Shown piece after piece: positions 26,152 through 35,069 of a stretch of DNA of 64,000 bases. The notes beneath the pieces were generated by a model that saw only the letters and a list, made by a program, of their open reading frames with translations, made no database searches and was not told the origin of the DNA. Origin of the DNA: Paracoccaceae bacterium (GTDB lineage Bacteria; Pseudomonadota; Alphaproteobacteria; Rhodobacterales; Rhodobacteraceae). Both the position numbers and the translations under genes were made by a program. The stretch's first letter is position 1. Every line of letters starts with the position of its first letter. Location of the stretch: NCBI GenBank assembly GCA_014872875.1, contig WKFI01000005.1, forward strand, positions 372,001-436,000. The letters are read 5' to 3'.

Positions 26152-27008
26152 GACAGCGCCTCCTCTTTCTGACGTCCGACAATTGCCGTGGCACAGAACA
26201 GAGCCCGGGCGACGCTGTTCAATTCATCGACCAGCAACACGCCGCGATGCGCCCGGGCGAACCCCTGGGAATAGGCTTCGAGCACGGTTTCCACGTCGTC
26301 GGGATACCGCTGGATCAGGGCGATGAAGCCATGAATGTAGTCCCAACCACGGGGGCACAGCTTGGCTTTGTCAAAATCAAAACCCAACAGCTCGCCATCG
26401 CCCACGAATATGAAATTATGCAAAGCCGCATCATTGCGGGACAGGACACTGCCGCACAGTGGAATGTTGCTCAGCAGCTCGCGGGCCGGGGTGATCCTGT
26501 CCAGATCCAGCTGGTCTCCGAATTTCTTCAGATAGCTGTACCAATTGCCGTGCAGGCGGTTCCCCGGTGCCTTGGAATCCATTTCTCCGATCCAAACCCC
26601 CAAAGCTTCCGCAGCGCGGCTGGGGTCCAATGCCTCGAACGGGTCCAGGTCGGCCTGTTCGATCCATTCGGTAACAATGAAATGGCGTTCGTCCGAAAAG
26701 GCCAGCAGACGCGGCACCAGCCCGCTGTCCCGCAGAGCAGCCAGAGACGCCTTTTCTTTATGATAGGGCGCATGGGTTTCCGGGCCGGTGAAAAGCTTGA
26801 CATAGACATGCCCAGGACCAGCGGAACAACGCAGTGACAATGCGGATCTTCCGGCCTTCAACAGTACAAAGTCCATCTCGGACGCCTGCCCGGACGGGTC
26901 CAGCAGCCGTGAGATGGAGGCATAGCATTGGTCCAACCGCGCAGAGACTTCGGATCTCCAGTCGGTCGGCGCAGCATTTGCTCCGATATGATGGTTTTCG
27001 ATCTTCAC
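26142..27008 (-). CDS. Aminoglycoside-phosphotransferase/kinase-fold protein
   Basis: The protein is 288 residues. It has a small-molecule-kinase appearance: a VYVKLF strand with the putative ATP Lys, KEKASLAALRDSGLVPRLLA, ERHFIVTEWIE as hinge, a degenerate catalytic loop SRNDAALHNFIF (Asp and Asn kept), and a LGFDFDKAKLCPRGWDY metal-binding-type motif. Substrate unknown. It is the first gene of a two-gene unit with a Hint-domain protein that it overlaps by 10 bases, an unusual partner. Confidence 0.7.
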   Translation of the reverse strand: MKIENHHIGANAAPTDWRSEVSARLDQCYASISRLLDPSGQASEMDFVLLKAGRSALSLRCSAGPGHVYVKLFTGPETHAPYHKEKASLAALRDSGLVPRLLAFSDERHFIVTEWIEQADLDPFEALDPSRAAEALGVWIGEMDSKAPGNRLHGNWYSYLKKFGDQLDLDRITPARELLSNIPLCGSVLSRNDAALHNFIFVGDGELLGFDFDKAKLCPRGWDYIHGFIALIQRYPDDVETVLEAYSQGFARAHRGVLLVDELNSVARALFCATAIVGRQKEEALSWL

Positions 27009-27299
27009 GAGTTGTGTCCTGCCGTTACAGACAGGCGTACAGCCCCCAAGCCGCCCAGCTGGTTGGAGATGTCACTCCAAACTTGAATTGCCCATTCATG
27101 TCGTTGACCATACGTAAACCAAGAATTTGCGGACAATTTGTTCAGTCTGAGCTGAATTGTTTCGAAATCGTGACGAATTGTGGCGGTGTTACAAATTGCT
27201 CCCGCCCGCTCACCTTCGCGCGAGAGCCTGTCGCAAAGCCTTTGCTGCAGAGGGTTGGTAGCGCATCTTTGGGGACAAGCCTGAAAGGATTCCCCAGCG

Positions 27300-28511
27300 A
27301 TGCCCACTGAACGCGTTACATTCCCCGGTCACGATGGCGGCGAACTCGCTGCCCGGTTCGACATGCCAGATGGCCCGATCCTGGCTACGGCAGTGTTTGC
27401 TCATTGCTTTACATGTTCCAAAGACATTCCGGCGGCGCGTCGCATCGCTGCCAGGCTGGCGGCGATGGGTATCGCAGTTCTGCGATTTGACTTTACCGGG
27501 TTGGGACATTCGCAGGGCGAGTTTGAAAACACGTCCTTCACCTCGAACGTGCAGGATCTGATTGCCGCAGGGCATTACCTGGCCGGGCGCGATATGGCCC
27601 CTGCCCTGCTGATCGGGCACTCTTTGGGCGGGGCTGCCGTGCTCAGGGCACGCGCTGGGTTGCCTTCGGTCAAGGGTGTCGTGACCCTTGGGGCACCGTT
27701 CGACCCCGGCCATGTCTCCCACCACTTTGCCGACGCCCTGCCCGAGATTGAAGCCCAAGGCGTGGCTGAAGTTTGCCTAGGCGGACGTCCGTTCCGGATC
27801 GGGCGGCAATTCGTGCACGACATTGCCGAAACCGAGCTATCCACTGCCATTGCCAATCTGCAGGCTGCCCTGCTGGTTCTGCACGCCCCGCGCGACGACA
27901 CGGTCAGCATCGACAACGCGGCCCAGATTTTCCTGGCAGCCAAGCATCCCAAAAGCTTTGTCACCCTCGACGATGCCGACCACCTGATCACGCGACAACC
28001 GGATGCCGAATATGCAGCCGACGTGATTGCTGCCTGGGCGGGTCGCTATGTACGGCTGTGCCCCCCGGCCCCGCCACCCGGCGCACCCGAAGGTGTTCTG
28101 CGCGTGACCGAGGCTGACCCGGCTGGTTTCCAACAGGATATCCAGTCTGGCCCGGATCATCACTCCGTCGCGGATGAACCCCTGGCCTACGGCGGCACCA
28201 ACAAGGGCATGTCGCCCTATGGTTTTGTATCGGCTGGTCTTGGCGCCTGCACATCGATGACCATCCGCATGTACGCCCGCCGCAAAGGCTGGCCGCTGGA
28301 GGGCGTCAGCGTCGATGTCTGTCACGATAAGGTCCACGCACAGGACGCCGCACCGGGCGGGCCATCCAAGATCGACCAGTTCAAAAGGGTGATCCGGTTG
28401 ACAGGTCCGCTGGACTCAGACCAACGCGCCAAGCTGATGGAAATCGCCGACAAGTGCCCGGTTCACCGGACACTTGAGCAAGGCGCCAAGGTAACCACCG
28501 AACTGGCTTAA
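27300..28511 (+). CDS. Bifunctional alpha/beta hydrolase - OsmC family protein
   Basis: The protein has 403 residues. Residues 1 to about 255 are an alpha/beta hydrolase with FTGLGHSQGEFENTSF, the nucleophile elbow GHSLGGAA, and a late ADHLIT with the catalytic His. Residues about 270-403 are an OsmC/Ohr-like domain with two redox Cys, C317 in GACTSMT and C386 in DKCPVHRTLE, as in thiol peroxidases acting on organic hydroperoxides. This fusion is known in proteobacteria; the hydrolase substrate is undefined. It is convergent with, and overlaps by 4 bases, the small lipoprotein gene on the minus strand. Confidence 0.92.
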   Translation: MPTERVTFPGHDGGELAARFDMPDGPILATAVFAHCFTCSKDIPAARRIAARLAAMGIAVLRFDFTGLGHSQGEFENTSFTSNVQDLIAAGHYLAGRDMAPALLIGHSLGGAAVLRARAGLPSVKGVVTLGAPFDPGHVSHHFADALPEIEAQGVAEVCLGGRPFRIGRQFVHDIAETELSTAIANLQAALLVLHAPRDDTVSIDNAAQIFLAAKHPKSFVTLDDADHLITRQPDAEYAADVIAAWAGRYVRLCPPAPPPGAPEGVLRVTEADPAGFQQDIQSGPDHHSVADEPLAYGGTNKGMSPYGFVSAGLGACTSMTIRMYARRKGWPLEGVSVDVCHDKVHAQDAAPGGPSKIDQFKRVIRLTGPLDSDQRAKLMEIADKCPVHRTLEQGAKVTTELA

Positions 28512-28810
28512 CGCCTTGGCATCGGGCGTGCGACCGGTGGTCTGTGTATCGGCGGGCGTGCCACAGGCGGCCTTGCAATCGGCGGGGTTGGTTTGACCGG
28601 CGGTCGTGCAATCGGGTGCTCAGGCTTCGGACGGTCCGGGCGTTCAGGACGAGGTGGGCGCGGATAGCCATAGTAATAATCGTTCCACAGCATCGAGTCG
28701 TAATAGACTGACCCGCCCGTGCTGACCGCATTCGGATCACAGGCTGACAGCCCGAACACCGACCCTCCCAGAACCAGGGCCAAGGCAAGACGTTTGGTTG
28801 AAAACCTCAT
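28508..28810 (-). CDS. Small proline-rich lipoprotein
   Basis: The protein is 100 residues. A signal sequence ends in a lipobox (VFGLSAC, acylated Cys24). The mature part has a Tyr-rich patch (YYDSMLWNDYYYGYP) and then about 50 residues of Pro/Arg repeats of the type ARPPVxRPP. Such tails are extended and could cross the periplasm or bind peptidoglycan. It lies 11 bases downstream of a minus-strand envelope protein, so co-transcription is likely. No known family is recognised. Confidence 0.7.
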   Translation of the reverse strand: MRFSTKRLALALVLGGSVFGLSACDPNAVSTGGSVYYDSMLWNDYYYGYPRPPRPERPDRPKPEHPIARPPVKPTPPIARPPVARPPIHRPPVARPMPRR

Positions 28811-28821
28811 GGTATGTCCCC

Positions 28822-29388
28822 TCAGTTCACGGCCCGGAACGAGGCAAACACCTCGTTGATTTCATTCACGAAAGACGGGTCCGAGCCGTCCTCAAGAACC
28901 ACGATGCTGATCGCCACGCGATTGCCCGGCAGATCCACAAGAATGACCGTAAAGTTAACACCTATACGCCCCCTATGACCTGTACCCGTGATCCGGGCCG
29001 CGGGGAGCCCCCCGATACGGATCCGTTCTCGTTCGGCCACTTTGGAGTCTTCGACGATGAACGGCCCGATGTCTCTCAGGTATTCGACCGCGTCTTCGTA
29101 AGTCCGCACCCCATGGGGAGACATGAACCCCATCCAAACTCCGTCATCAACCGAAGGCTGAAGCCCGATGACGCGATTGATCAACCGGGCCTCGTCACCG
29201 CCCGGCGGCGTCACAGACCGTTGTCCCCCTGCGCGAACCGTCCAAAAATCAGGTGCATTGAAACGGAACAGCGAACGGCCTTCGTCCCTGTAGGTTACCG
29301 GCATTTCGGCGGCGGCCAGGACCGGCGTCAACGCCAGAACTGCAGCCCCCAGGCTGGATCGCAATATGCGGTTGATTTCAAATCCCAT
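28822..29388 (-). CDS. Predicted periplasmic protein, unknown function
   Basis: The protein is 188 residues with a signal peptide (SLGAAVLALTPVLAAAE). The mature part is beta-rich (YRDEGRSLFRFNAPDFWTVRAGG, INRVIGLQP, a final SFVNEINEVFASF helix), reminiscent of PsbP/lipoprotein-like envelope folds, but I do not assign one. It precedes the Pro-rich lipoprotein by 11 bases on the same strand. Confidence 0.65.
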   Translation of the reverse strand: MGFEINRILRSSLGAAVLALTPVLAAAEMPVTYRDEGRSLFRFNAPDFWTVRAGGQRSVTPPGGDEARLINRVIGLQPSVDDGVWMGFMSPHGVRTYEDAVEYLRDIGPFIVEDSKVAERERIRIGGLPAARITGTGHRGRIGVNFTVILVDLPGNRVAISIVVLEDGSDPSFVNEINEVFASFRAVN

Positions 29389-29495
29389 GAATCCCCCATT
29401 GAATAAAGAATGCCCTTCGCATCACGCACCAGATAGCATTCAAAATAAAGCAGAAATTTCCGATAACAGGCAATCCTGACCCAACGACGAAAAAC

Positions 29496-29840
29496 TCAGT
29501 CGGAATAGGTGCCACGCGTTACGTCACCACTTTCGCCGATGAAACGCACTCCATTTTCGGATCCCTCCACTTCGTAGCAGGCCCACAGATTGTTGGGCGG
29601 CCATTGCGAGCAGTATTGATCGCCCCGCACGCCCCAGTTGCCCCAGCTGTCTTGCCCCGCGTTGTACAACGTCCGACCAGAGGCACGAAAATCCTGCCAG
29701 GCGCCGGAATCATAGGTCAGCTTGCGCCCCTCGAGGGCTGTTTGGATCGCCGCCCCATCCAACGACCGCCACGCTTCAGCCTGCGCCGTACCGGACAATG
29801 CGGCAAGCCCCAAGACAAAAGCCATAGTCTCAGTTTTCAT
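29496..29840 (-). CDS. Small secreted protein, unknown function
   Basis: The start is set at the ATG following AGGAGGGAACC, giving 114 residues with a signal peptide (MKTETMAFVLGLAALSGTAQA). The mature protein is rich in Trp, Tyr and Gly (QDFRASGRTLYNAGQDSWG, QYCSQWPP, LWACYEVEG), with two Cys likely in a disulfide. Similar small roseobacter periplasmic proteins exist but the role is unknown. An upstream extension of the same frame to 29945 is not used. Confidence 0.7.
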   Translation of the reverse strand: MKTETMAFVLGLAALSGTAQAEAWRSLDGAAIQTALEGRKLTYDSGAWQDFRASGRTLYNAGQDSWGNWGVRGDQYCSQWPPNNLWACYEVEGSENGVRFIGESGDVTRGTYSD

Positions 29841-30016
29841 GGTTCCCTCCTGACAAAGTGTGCGAGCACGCAACAAGACCTGACATCCATTGGCTGGCAA
29901 GGCCACTCTTCCCGTTCCGGCACACGCCAACTTGATTGAGGTCAAAGAACCAAATCAGATCGGCTGCAAAGCTTGGGCCATACCCACACCGCCGACATCG
30001 GCGAAAGGAGGCATCA

Positions 30017-30274
30017 ATGGGACTTTTTTCCAAAATGGGCCAAAGCGCCGATCTGGTTTCCGGAATGAGCGAAAGACTGGGCGTTGACCTGTCAGACGCA
30101 GTGGCGCGCGATCCGGAAATCGAAGGCTACAAGTATCGTCGTGCCGTGATGCGTTGCAGCCAATGCAGCGATCAAGAAGGCTGTCTCAAACTACAGGCAA
30201 ACTCCACGCATCTGGACCAAGCGCCGAGCTATTGCATGAACAAGGATCTGTTCGAGCATACCAAGAACGGCTGA
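30017..30274 (+). CDS. DUF6455-type small Cys-rich protein
   Basis: The start ATG follows AAAGGAGGCATCA, so the product is 85 residues. It has the pattern RCSQCSDQEGC followed by a Tyr-Cys (PSYCMNKDLF) characteristic of the small family called DUF6455, probably a metal-binding or redox fold. No signal peptide. It stands alone upstream of purB. Confidence 0.7.
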   Translation: MGLFSKMGQSADLVSGMSERLGVDLSDAVARDPEIEGYKYRRAVMRCSQCSDQEGCLKLQANSTHLDQAPSYCMNKDLFEHTKNG

Positions 30275-30412
30275 TCCCAGCATTTTCCGGACCGAAATTG
30301 CTGTGCCCGACGGACAATCGGTCCCAGTTCTTCGCTTGCAGCTTGTTCCTAGCGGCCTGCCGGTCTATGAGGCGCGGCAACTCCTACTCTGTAAATGAAG
30401 GTGCTGCTGCCG

Positions 30413-31717
30413 ATGATCCCTCGCTATGCCCGTCCCGAAATGGTCGCAATCTGGTCCCCCCAGACCAAGTTCAAGATCTGGTACGAGATCGAAGCCCATG
30501 CCTGTGACGCAATGGCCAAGCGGGGTGTGATTCCTCAGGAAAACGCGGATGCCGTATGGAAGGCCAAAGATGTCGAGTTCGACGTGGAGCGCATCGACGA
30601 AATCGAGGCCGTTACCAAACATGACGTCATCGCCTTCCTGACTCACCTGGCGGAACATGTGGGTTCGGAAGAAGCCCGTTTCGTACATCAGGGGATGACC
30701 AGTTCGGACGTGCTGGACACCACTTTGAACGTGCAACTGGTACGTGCCGCAGACATCCTTCTGGTGGGTATGGACAAGGTGTTGGCGGCGCTGAAAACCC
30801 GTGCTTACGAACACAAGGATACAGTCCGTGTCGGTCGTTCCCACGGGATCCACGCCGAGCCCACCACGATGGGTCTTACCTTTGCGCGGTTCTATGCGGA
30901 AATGGACCGCAACAAGAACCGCCTGGAAAAGGCTCGCTGGGAAGTCGCCACCGGCGCGATTTCCGGTGCGGTTGGCACATTCGCCAATATCGACCCGGCC
31001 GTAGAAGAGCATGTCTGTGAACAGATGGGGCTGCGCCCTGAACCGATCAGCACTCAGGTGATTCCACGCGACCGCCACGCAATGTTCTTTGCCACTTTGG
31101 GCGTAATCGCATCGTCGATCGAAAACATCGCCGTGGAAATCCGCCACATGCAGCGTACCGAAGTACTGGAAGGCGCTGAATTCTTCTCGATGGGCCAGAA
31201 AGGCTCGTCCGCCATGCCGCACAAGAAGAACCCGGTTCTGACCGAAAACCTGACCGGTCTGGCGCGCCTCGTGCGGATGGCCGTCGTGCCTGCGATGGAG
31301 AACGTGGCGCTCTGGCATGAACGCGACATCTCTCACAGCTCGGTCGAGCGCGGCATCGGCCCGGATGCAACCGTGACGCTGGATTTCGCGTTGAATCGAC
31401 TGGCCGGTGTCGTCGAAAAAATGCTGATCTTCCCGGAAAACATGCTGGAGAACATGAACAAGTTCCCCGGCCTTGTGATGTCGCAACGCGTGCTGTTGGC
31501 CCTGACCCAAGCTGGTGTCAGCCGCGAAGACGCCTATGCCATGGTGCAGCGCAACGCGCTCAAGGTGTGGGAAGAGCGCGTCGATTTCCGTGAACAACTG
31601 CTGGCAGACCCAGATGTCGTCACGGCGCTGGGTGAAGACGGAATCAACGAAAAATTCGACATGGGCTATCACACCAAACACGTGGATACGATTTTCCGCC
31701 GCGTGTTTGGCGAGTAA
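30413..31717 (+). CDS. purB: Adenylosuccinate lyase
   Basis: From the ATG at 30413 the product is 434 residues; a second ATG 18 bases upstream is possible. Family blocks: MTSSDVLDTTLNVQ (conserved TSSDV with His68-like neighbourhood), VGRSHGIHAEPT, GAVGTFANIDP, and the signature GSSAMPHKKNP containing the flexible catalytic loop Ser. The enzyme removes fumarate from adenylosuccinate and from SAICAR in purine synthesis. A hairpin lies just after the stop. Confidence 0.96.
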   Translation: MIPRYARPEMVAIWSPQTKFKIWYEIEAHACDAMAKRGVIPQENADAVWKAKDVEFDVERIDEIEAVTKHDVIAFLTHLAEHVGSEEARFVHQGMTSSDVLDTTLNVQLVRAADILLVGMDKVLAALKTRAYEHKDTVRVGRSHGIHAEPTTMGLTFARFYAEMDRNKNRLEKARWEVATGAISGAVGTFANIDPAVEEHVCEQMGLRPEPISTQVIPRDRHAMFFATLGVIASSIENIAVEIRHMQRTEVLEGAEFFSMGQKGSSAMPHKKNPVLTENLTGLARLVRMAVVPAMENVALWHERDISHSSVERGIGPDATVTLDFALNRLAGVVEKMLIFPENMLENMNKFPGLVMSQRVLLALTQAGVSREDAYAMVQRNALKVWEERVDFREQLLADPDVVTALGEDGINEKFDMGYHTKHVDTIFRRVFGE

Positions 31718-31742
31718 GACGAGCCTGTTTGTCCGACACCGT

Positions 31743-31763
31743 GCTGGGGGGTCCTCCCCCAGC
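31743..31763 (+). terminator. Hairpin after purB
   Basis: GCTGGGGG (31743-31750) pairs with CCCCCAGC (31756-31763) around a 5-base loop, 26 bases after the stop. There is no T-run, so termination is likely but not proven. Confidence 0.6.
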
Positions 31764-31979
31764 ATCCCCTAAGGAATGTCGGATCGGAAAGTACCAGAAG
31801 CACCGGCTCTGTTCTTGTTCACACCAAATGTATTTTGGTGTGACTGCGCCAAAGGCGAAAAGGGCGGCCTGCCCCTGAAACTCCCCTCCATTGCACATCC
31901 TACCTTCTGTCTGCTAACCCTGATGACGAGGTTTTGGCCTCACTCATTCAAGGACCCAAAGGATTGAAGGAAAACAAGG

Positions 31980-32189
31980 ATGACACGACCAGCCAGTGAA
32001 CTGCCCGGCATCATCAAGGAAATCGAAGAAGTCGATGCCTGCATCGCGGACCTGAATGCGGATGCCCGCAAGGACCCTGATACGAATGCTGCCCGTCACA
32101 ACAAATTCGCTGTCAAGGCATTGCGTCGATATCGGGACCGGCTGGTTTCCGATCGGGATGAGATCCTCGGACAGCTCGGCAGCAGTTAA
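31980..32189 (+). CDS. Small hypothetical protein, coiled-coil-like
   Basis: The protein is 69 residues, start preceded by AAGGAAAACAAGG. It is helical and charged (IIKEIEEVDACIADLNADARKD; KALRRYRDRLVSDRDEILGQL) with one Cys and no membrane segment. I do not recognise a family. Confidence 0.55.
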   Translation: MTRPASELPGIIKEIEEVDACIADLNADARKDPDTNAARHNKFAVKALRRYRDRLVSDRDEILGQLGSS

Positions 32190-32344
32190 GTTATTTCAAG
32201 CAAAGCTCTTTTCCGGCGCAAACTTCACTTCGGGAAAGAGCACCCGGCACTGATTGCCGTTTCTCACGAAACAGTTATCGAATATTTTAGCGCCCTTCTG
32301 CGTTAACGGGCTATGATTTATCGCGACACGCACAGGAGCTTTTC

Positions 32345-32878
32345 ATGCGCAAGACACTGATCCTCACCGCCTTGCTTATGCCGACACTTGCCTTTGCCGC
32401 AGGCGGCGATGACTGGGGCGCACCGAAACCCTCGGATACGGTGAAAACCTGCAAGGGGGTCAAAGTCTGGGACGAAAAGAAGAAGCGCTGTGTGAGACCC
32501 AAGCAATCTTCGCTGGATCAGGATCAGCTCTACGGTGCGGTGCGCGAACTGGCTTACGCTGGCCGTTATGCCGATGCGCAGGGTGTGCTGGCCGCCATGA
32601 ACGATCAAAATGACGATCGTGTTTTGACCTATTGGGGCTTCACTCACCGCAAGATCGGCAATGTCGAGCTGGCCAATGCATATTATCAAAAGGCGATTGA
32701 CCGAAACCCGGATAACCTTCTCGCCCGCTCCTATATGGGACAAGGTTATGTAAGTGCGGGAGAAACCGAGCTGGCCATCCTCCAATGGAAGGAAATCAAG
32801 ACGCGCGGTGGCGAAGGAACATGGCCTGAACAATCGTTGCGCACCGCTTTGGAAACCGGCCTGACTTTCAGCTACTGA
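32345..32878 (+). CDS. Periplasmic TPR-repeat protein
   Basis: The protein has 177 residues with a signal peptide (MRKTLILTALLMPTLAFAAGG). After a charged segment with two Cys (VKTCKGVKVWDEKKKRC) come TPR-like helices (AYAGRYADAQGVLAAMND; KIGNVELANAYYQKAIDRNPDN; GYVSAGETELAILQW). It is likely a periplasmic scaffold. RBS CAGGAG lies 6 bases before the ATG. Confidence 0.7.
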   Translation: MRKTLILTALLMPTLAFAAGGDDWGAPKPSDTVKTCKGVKVWDEKKKRCVRPKQSSLDQDQLYGAVRELAYAGRYADAQGVLAAMNDQNDDRVLTYWGFTHRKIGNVELANAYYQKAIDRNPDNLLARSYMGQGYVSAGETELAILQWKEIKTRGGEGTWPEQSLRTALETGLTFSY

Positions 32879-32950
32879 GCTTCAGCGTTTCTTTACGCCT
32901 GCCGCGCTAGTCTTCCCCTGCCCCGGACACGGCCGGGAGACCTTTTAGGG

Positions 32951-34057
32951 GTGGACTGGATGCAGCAGGAAACGGCACTGGCGCTGCCAAACGCAGCGCA
33001 AACCTCTCGGGGCGTATCGGAAATCGAACGCCCCAAACTCGATCTTTCCAAACTCAAGGGCCGCGCCAAGGCAGCAATAGTTGTGCGGCTGCTGTTGAAT
33101 GAAGGCGCCGATATTCCTCTCGAAGAGTTGCCGGATGATTTGCAGGCCGCGTTGACCCAACAGATGGGAAATATGGGGATCGTCGACCGGGATACGCTGT
33201 ACGGCGTCGTTCAGGAGTTCGCAGAAATGCTGGATGGTGTGGGATTGTCCTTTCCAAAGGGGATTGGTGGGGCTTTGTCGGTTCTGGACGGCAAGATCAG
33301 CCCACAAACCGCTGCGCGCCTTCGCAAGGAGGCCGGTGTGCGCATGGCAGGCGATCCATGGGAACGGTTGCGAGCGCTGCCCGCCGAAGATCTGGTGGAT
33401 CTGGTAACCGCCGAAAGCACCGAGATCGCCGCCGTCATCCTGTCGAAACTGGATGTGCCCAAGGCAGCCGAGCTTTTGGGAAAGCTGCCAGGACCGGATG
33501 CGCGCCGGATCACTTTTGCCGTCTCCCAAACCGGAAACGTCACGCCCGAAACTGTGGACAGGATCGGCTTGTCGCTTGCAACGCAGTTGGAAGATAAACC
33601 AATGACCGCATTCGAGGATGCACCCGGCGAACGGGTCGGTGCGATCCTCAACCTCTCGCCTGCATCCCGGCGGGAAGAGATGTTGACCGCCTTGGACGAA
33701 ACCGACGAAGATTTTGCAACAGCCGTACGCAAGTCGATTTTTACGTTTGCACATATTCCGGACCGGCTGTCGCCGAGGGACGTGCCACAGGTTCTGCGCG
33801 AAACCGATCAGGAGGTGCTGGTCTCGGCCCTTGCCTTTGCCACCGAAGACGAAAACCAACGCAGCGCCGAATTCTTGCTATCCAATATCTCCAGCCGTTT
33901 GGCCGACAATCTTCGCGAAGAAGTAAGCGAGCGTGGTAAGGTGAAGCCGGTCGATGGTGAAGCCGCAATGAACGCAGTCATCGGTGCCATTCGCGCATTG
34001 GAACAGGCGGGCACGATCGAACTGGCGATTGAGGAAGAAGACGAAGAAAGCAATTAG
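32951..34057 (+). CDS. fliG: FliG-family flagellar motor switch protein
   Basis: The protein is 368 residues, somewhat longer than the about 330-residue enterobacterial FliG. The three FliG regions are discernible: N-terminal KAAIVVRLLLNEG, the middle AEIAAVILSKLDVPKAAELLGKLP-like block, and the C-terminal FAHIPDRLSPRDVPQVLRETD with SAEFLLSNISSRLADNLREEV and a final AMNAVIGAIRALEQAGTIEL. FliG couples rotor and stator in the flagellar C ring. No other flagellar gene is in the neighbourhood, so it may be an orphan or a relocated copy. Confidence 0.85.
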   Translation: MDWMQQETALALPNAAQTSRGVSEIERPKLDLSKLKGRAKAAIVVRLLLNEGADIPLEELPDDLQAALTQQMGNMGIVDRDTLYGVVQEFAEMLDGVGLSFPKGIGGALSVLDGKISPQTAARLRKEAGVRMAGDPWERLRALPAEDLVDLVTAESTEIAAVILSKLDVPKAAELLGKLPGPDARRITFAVSQTGNVTPETVDRIGLSLATQLEDKPMTAFEDAPGERVGAILNLSPASRREEMLTALDETDEDFATAVRKSIFTFAHIPDRLSPRDVPQVLRETDQEVLVSALAFATEDENQRSAEFLLSNISSRLADNLREEVSERGKVKPVDGEAAMNAVIGAIRALEQAGTIELAIEEEDEESN

Positions 34058-34187
34058 ATAAAGCACCGCGTGACCCTAGGTAAGTGGCGCCGGGCCCATG
34101 CCGGTCATAGACAGGCACCGCGTGCGTGCTTAGGCAAGCAGAGAGCCCTCGCCGCAACGGCGCCGGCAATCTGTTGGAGCCGCAGGC

Positions 34188-35060
34188 ATGCCTGAAGCAA
34201 TTTCTGGAAAATCAGATCACGGGCAGGCTATCGTGATGATGGTTGCCGCAATCTTCTGCTTCACTTTGATGGATGCAGGGGTAAAGGCCCTTGCACCGCG
34301 GATCGGTGTACTGCCGACGCTCTGGGCCCGCTATGCCGGACAAATGATCGTGGTGCTGATCTGGTTTCTGCCGCATCTACGACAGGTTACACGGACGCAA
34401 TACCCGCGCCTGCAATTGTTGCGCTCGATCTTGCTAATGTGCGCCACTGGCTTCTTCTTTCTGGGCCTCAGCCTGATCCCGATCACCGAGGCCAGCGCCT
34501 TGATGGCCGTTAACCCGGTGCTGATTACACTGGGCGCTGGTCTCTTCTTGCGTGAACACCTCGGACCGCGACGTCTGATCGGGATTGCAATTGCACTGTG
34601 CGGGGCATTGATCGTGATCCGGCCCGGTAGCGATGTGTTCGCCCCTGCAGCCCTGGCTCCCTTGGCTGCGGCAGTTTGCTACTCGGGCTATGCGCTTCTA
34701 ACCCGTAAGGTCGGTCCGGACGAAGACCCGCGGACTTCGCTGTTTTATACCGGCCTGGTCGGAACCCTCGTGCTGAGTAGCGCCGTTCCGTTTGCCTGGC
34801 AAACGCCGGATGCGATCTCACTCCTCCTGATTGCCGAAGTCGCTCTTGCCGGGACCATCGGCCAGATGTGCCTGATACGGGCCTTCAGTCAGGGAGAGGC
34901 GGCGATGTTGGCCCCCTACTCCTACTCAGGGCTGGTTTTCGCGACGATCTGGGGGGCGCTGTTCTTTACAGAATTCCCTGATATCTGGACGATTTGCGGC
35001 GCGCTTGTGATTACCGGTTCCGGTCTATATGTCTGGCATCGCGAAACGCACAGACGGTGA
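34188..35060 (+). CDS. EamA/DMT-family permease
   Basis: The protein is 290 residues with about ten hydrophobic segments and the internal duplication of the drug/metabolite transporter superfamily: FTLMDAGVKALAP, LGLSLIPITEASALMAVNPVLITL and a second-half AEVALAGTIGQMCLIRAFSQGEAAMLAPYSYSGLVFATIWG. Inner membrane. Substrate not predictable. Followed after 9 bases by the acyltransferase gene, so the two may be one operon. Confidence 0.9.
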   Translation: MPEAISGKSDHGQAIVMMVAAIFCFTLMDAGVKALAPRIGVLPTLWARYAGQMIVVLIWFLPHLRQVTRTQYPRLQLLRSILLMCATGFFFLGLSLIPITEASALMAVNPVLITLGAGLFLREHLGPRRLIGIAIALCGALIVIRPGSDVFAPAALAPLAAAVCYSGYALLTRKVGPDEDPRTSLFYTGLVGTLVLSSAVPFAWQTPDAISLLLIAEVALAGTIGQMCLIRAFSQGEAAMLAPYSYSGLVFATIWGALFFTEFPDIWTICGALVITGSGLYVWHRETHRR

Positions 35061-35069
35061 GACGCGCAA

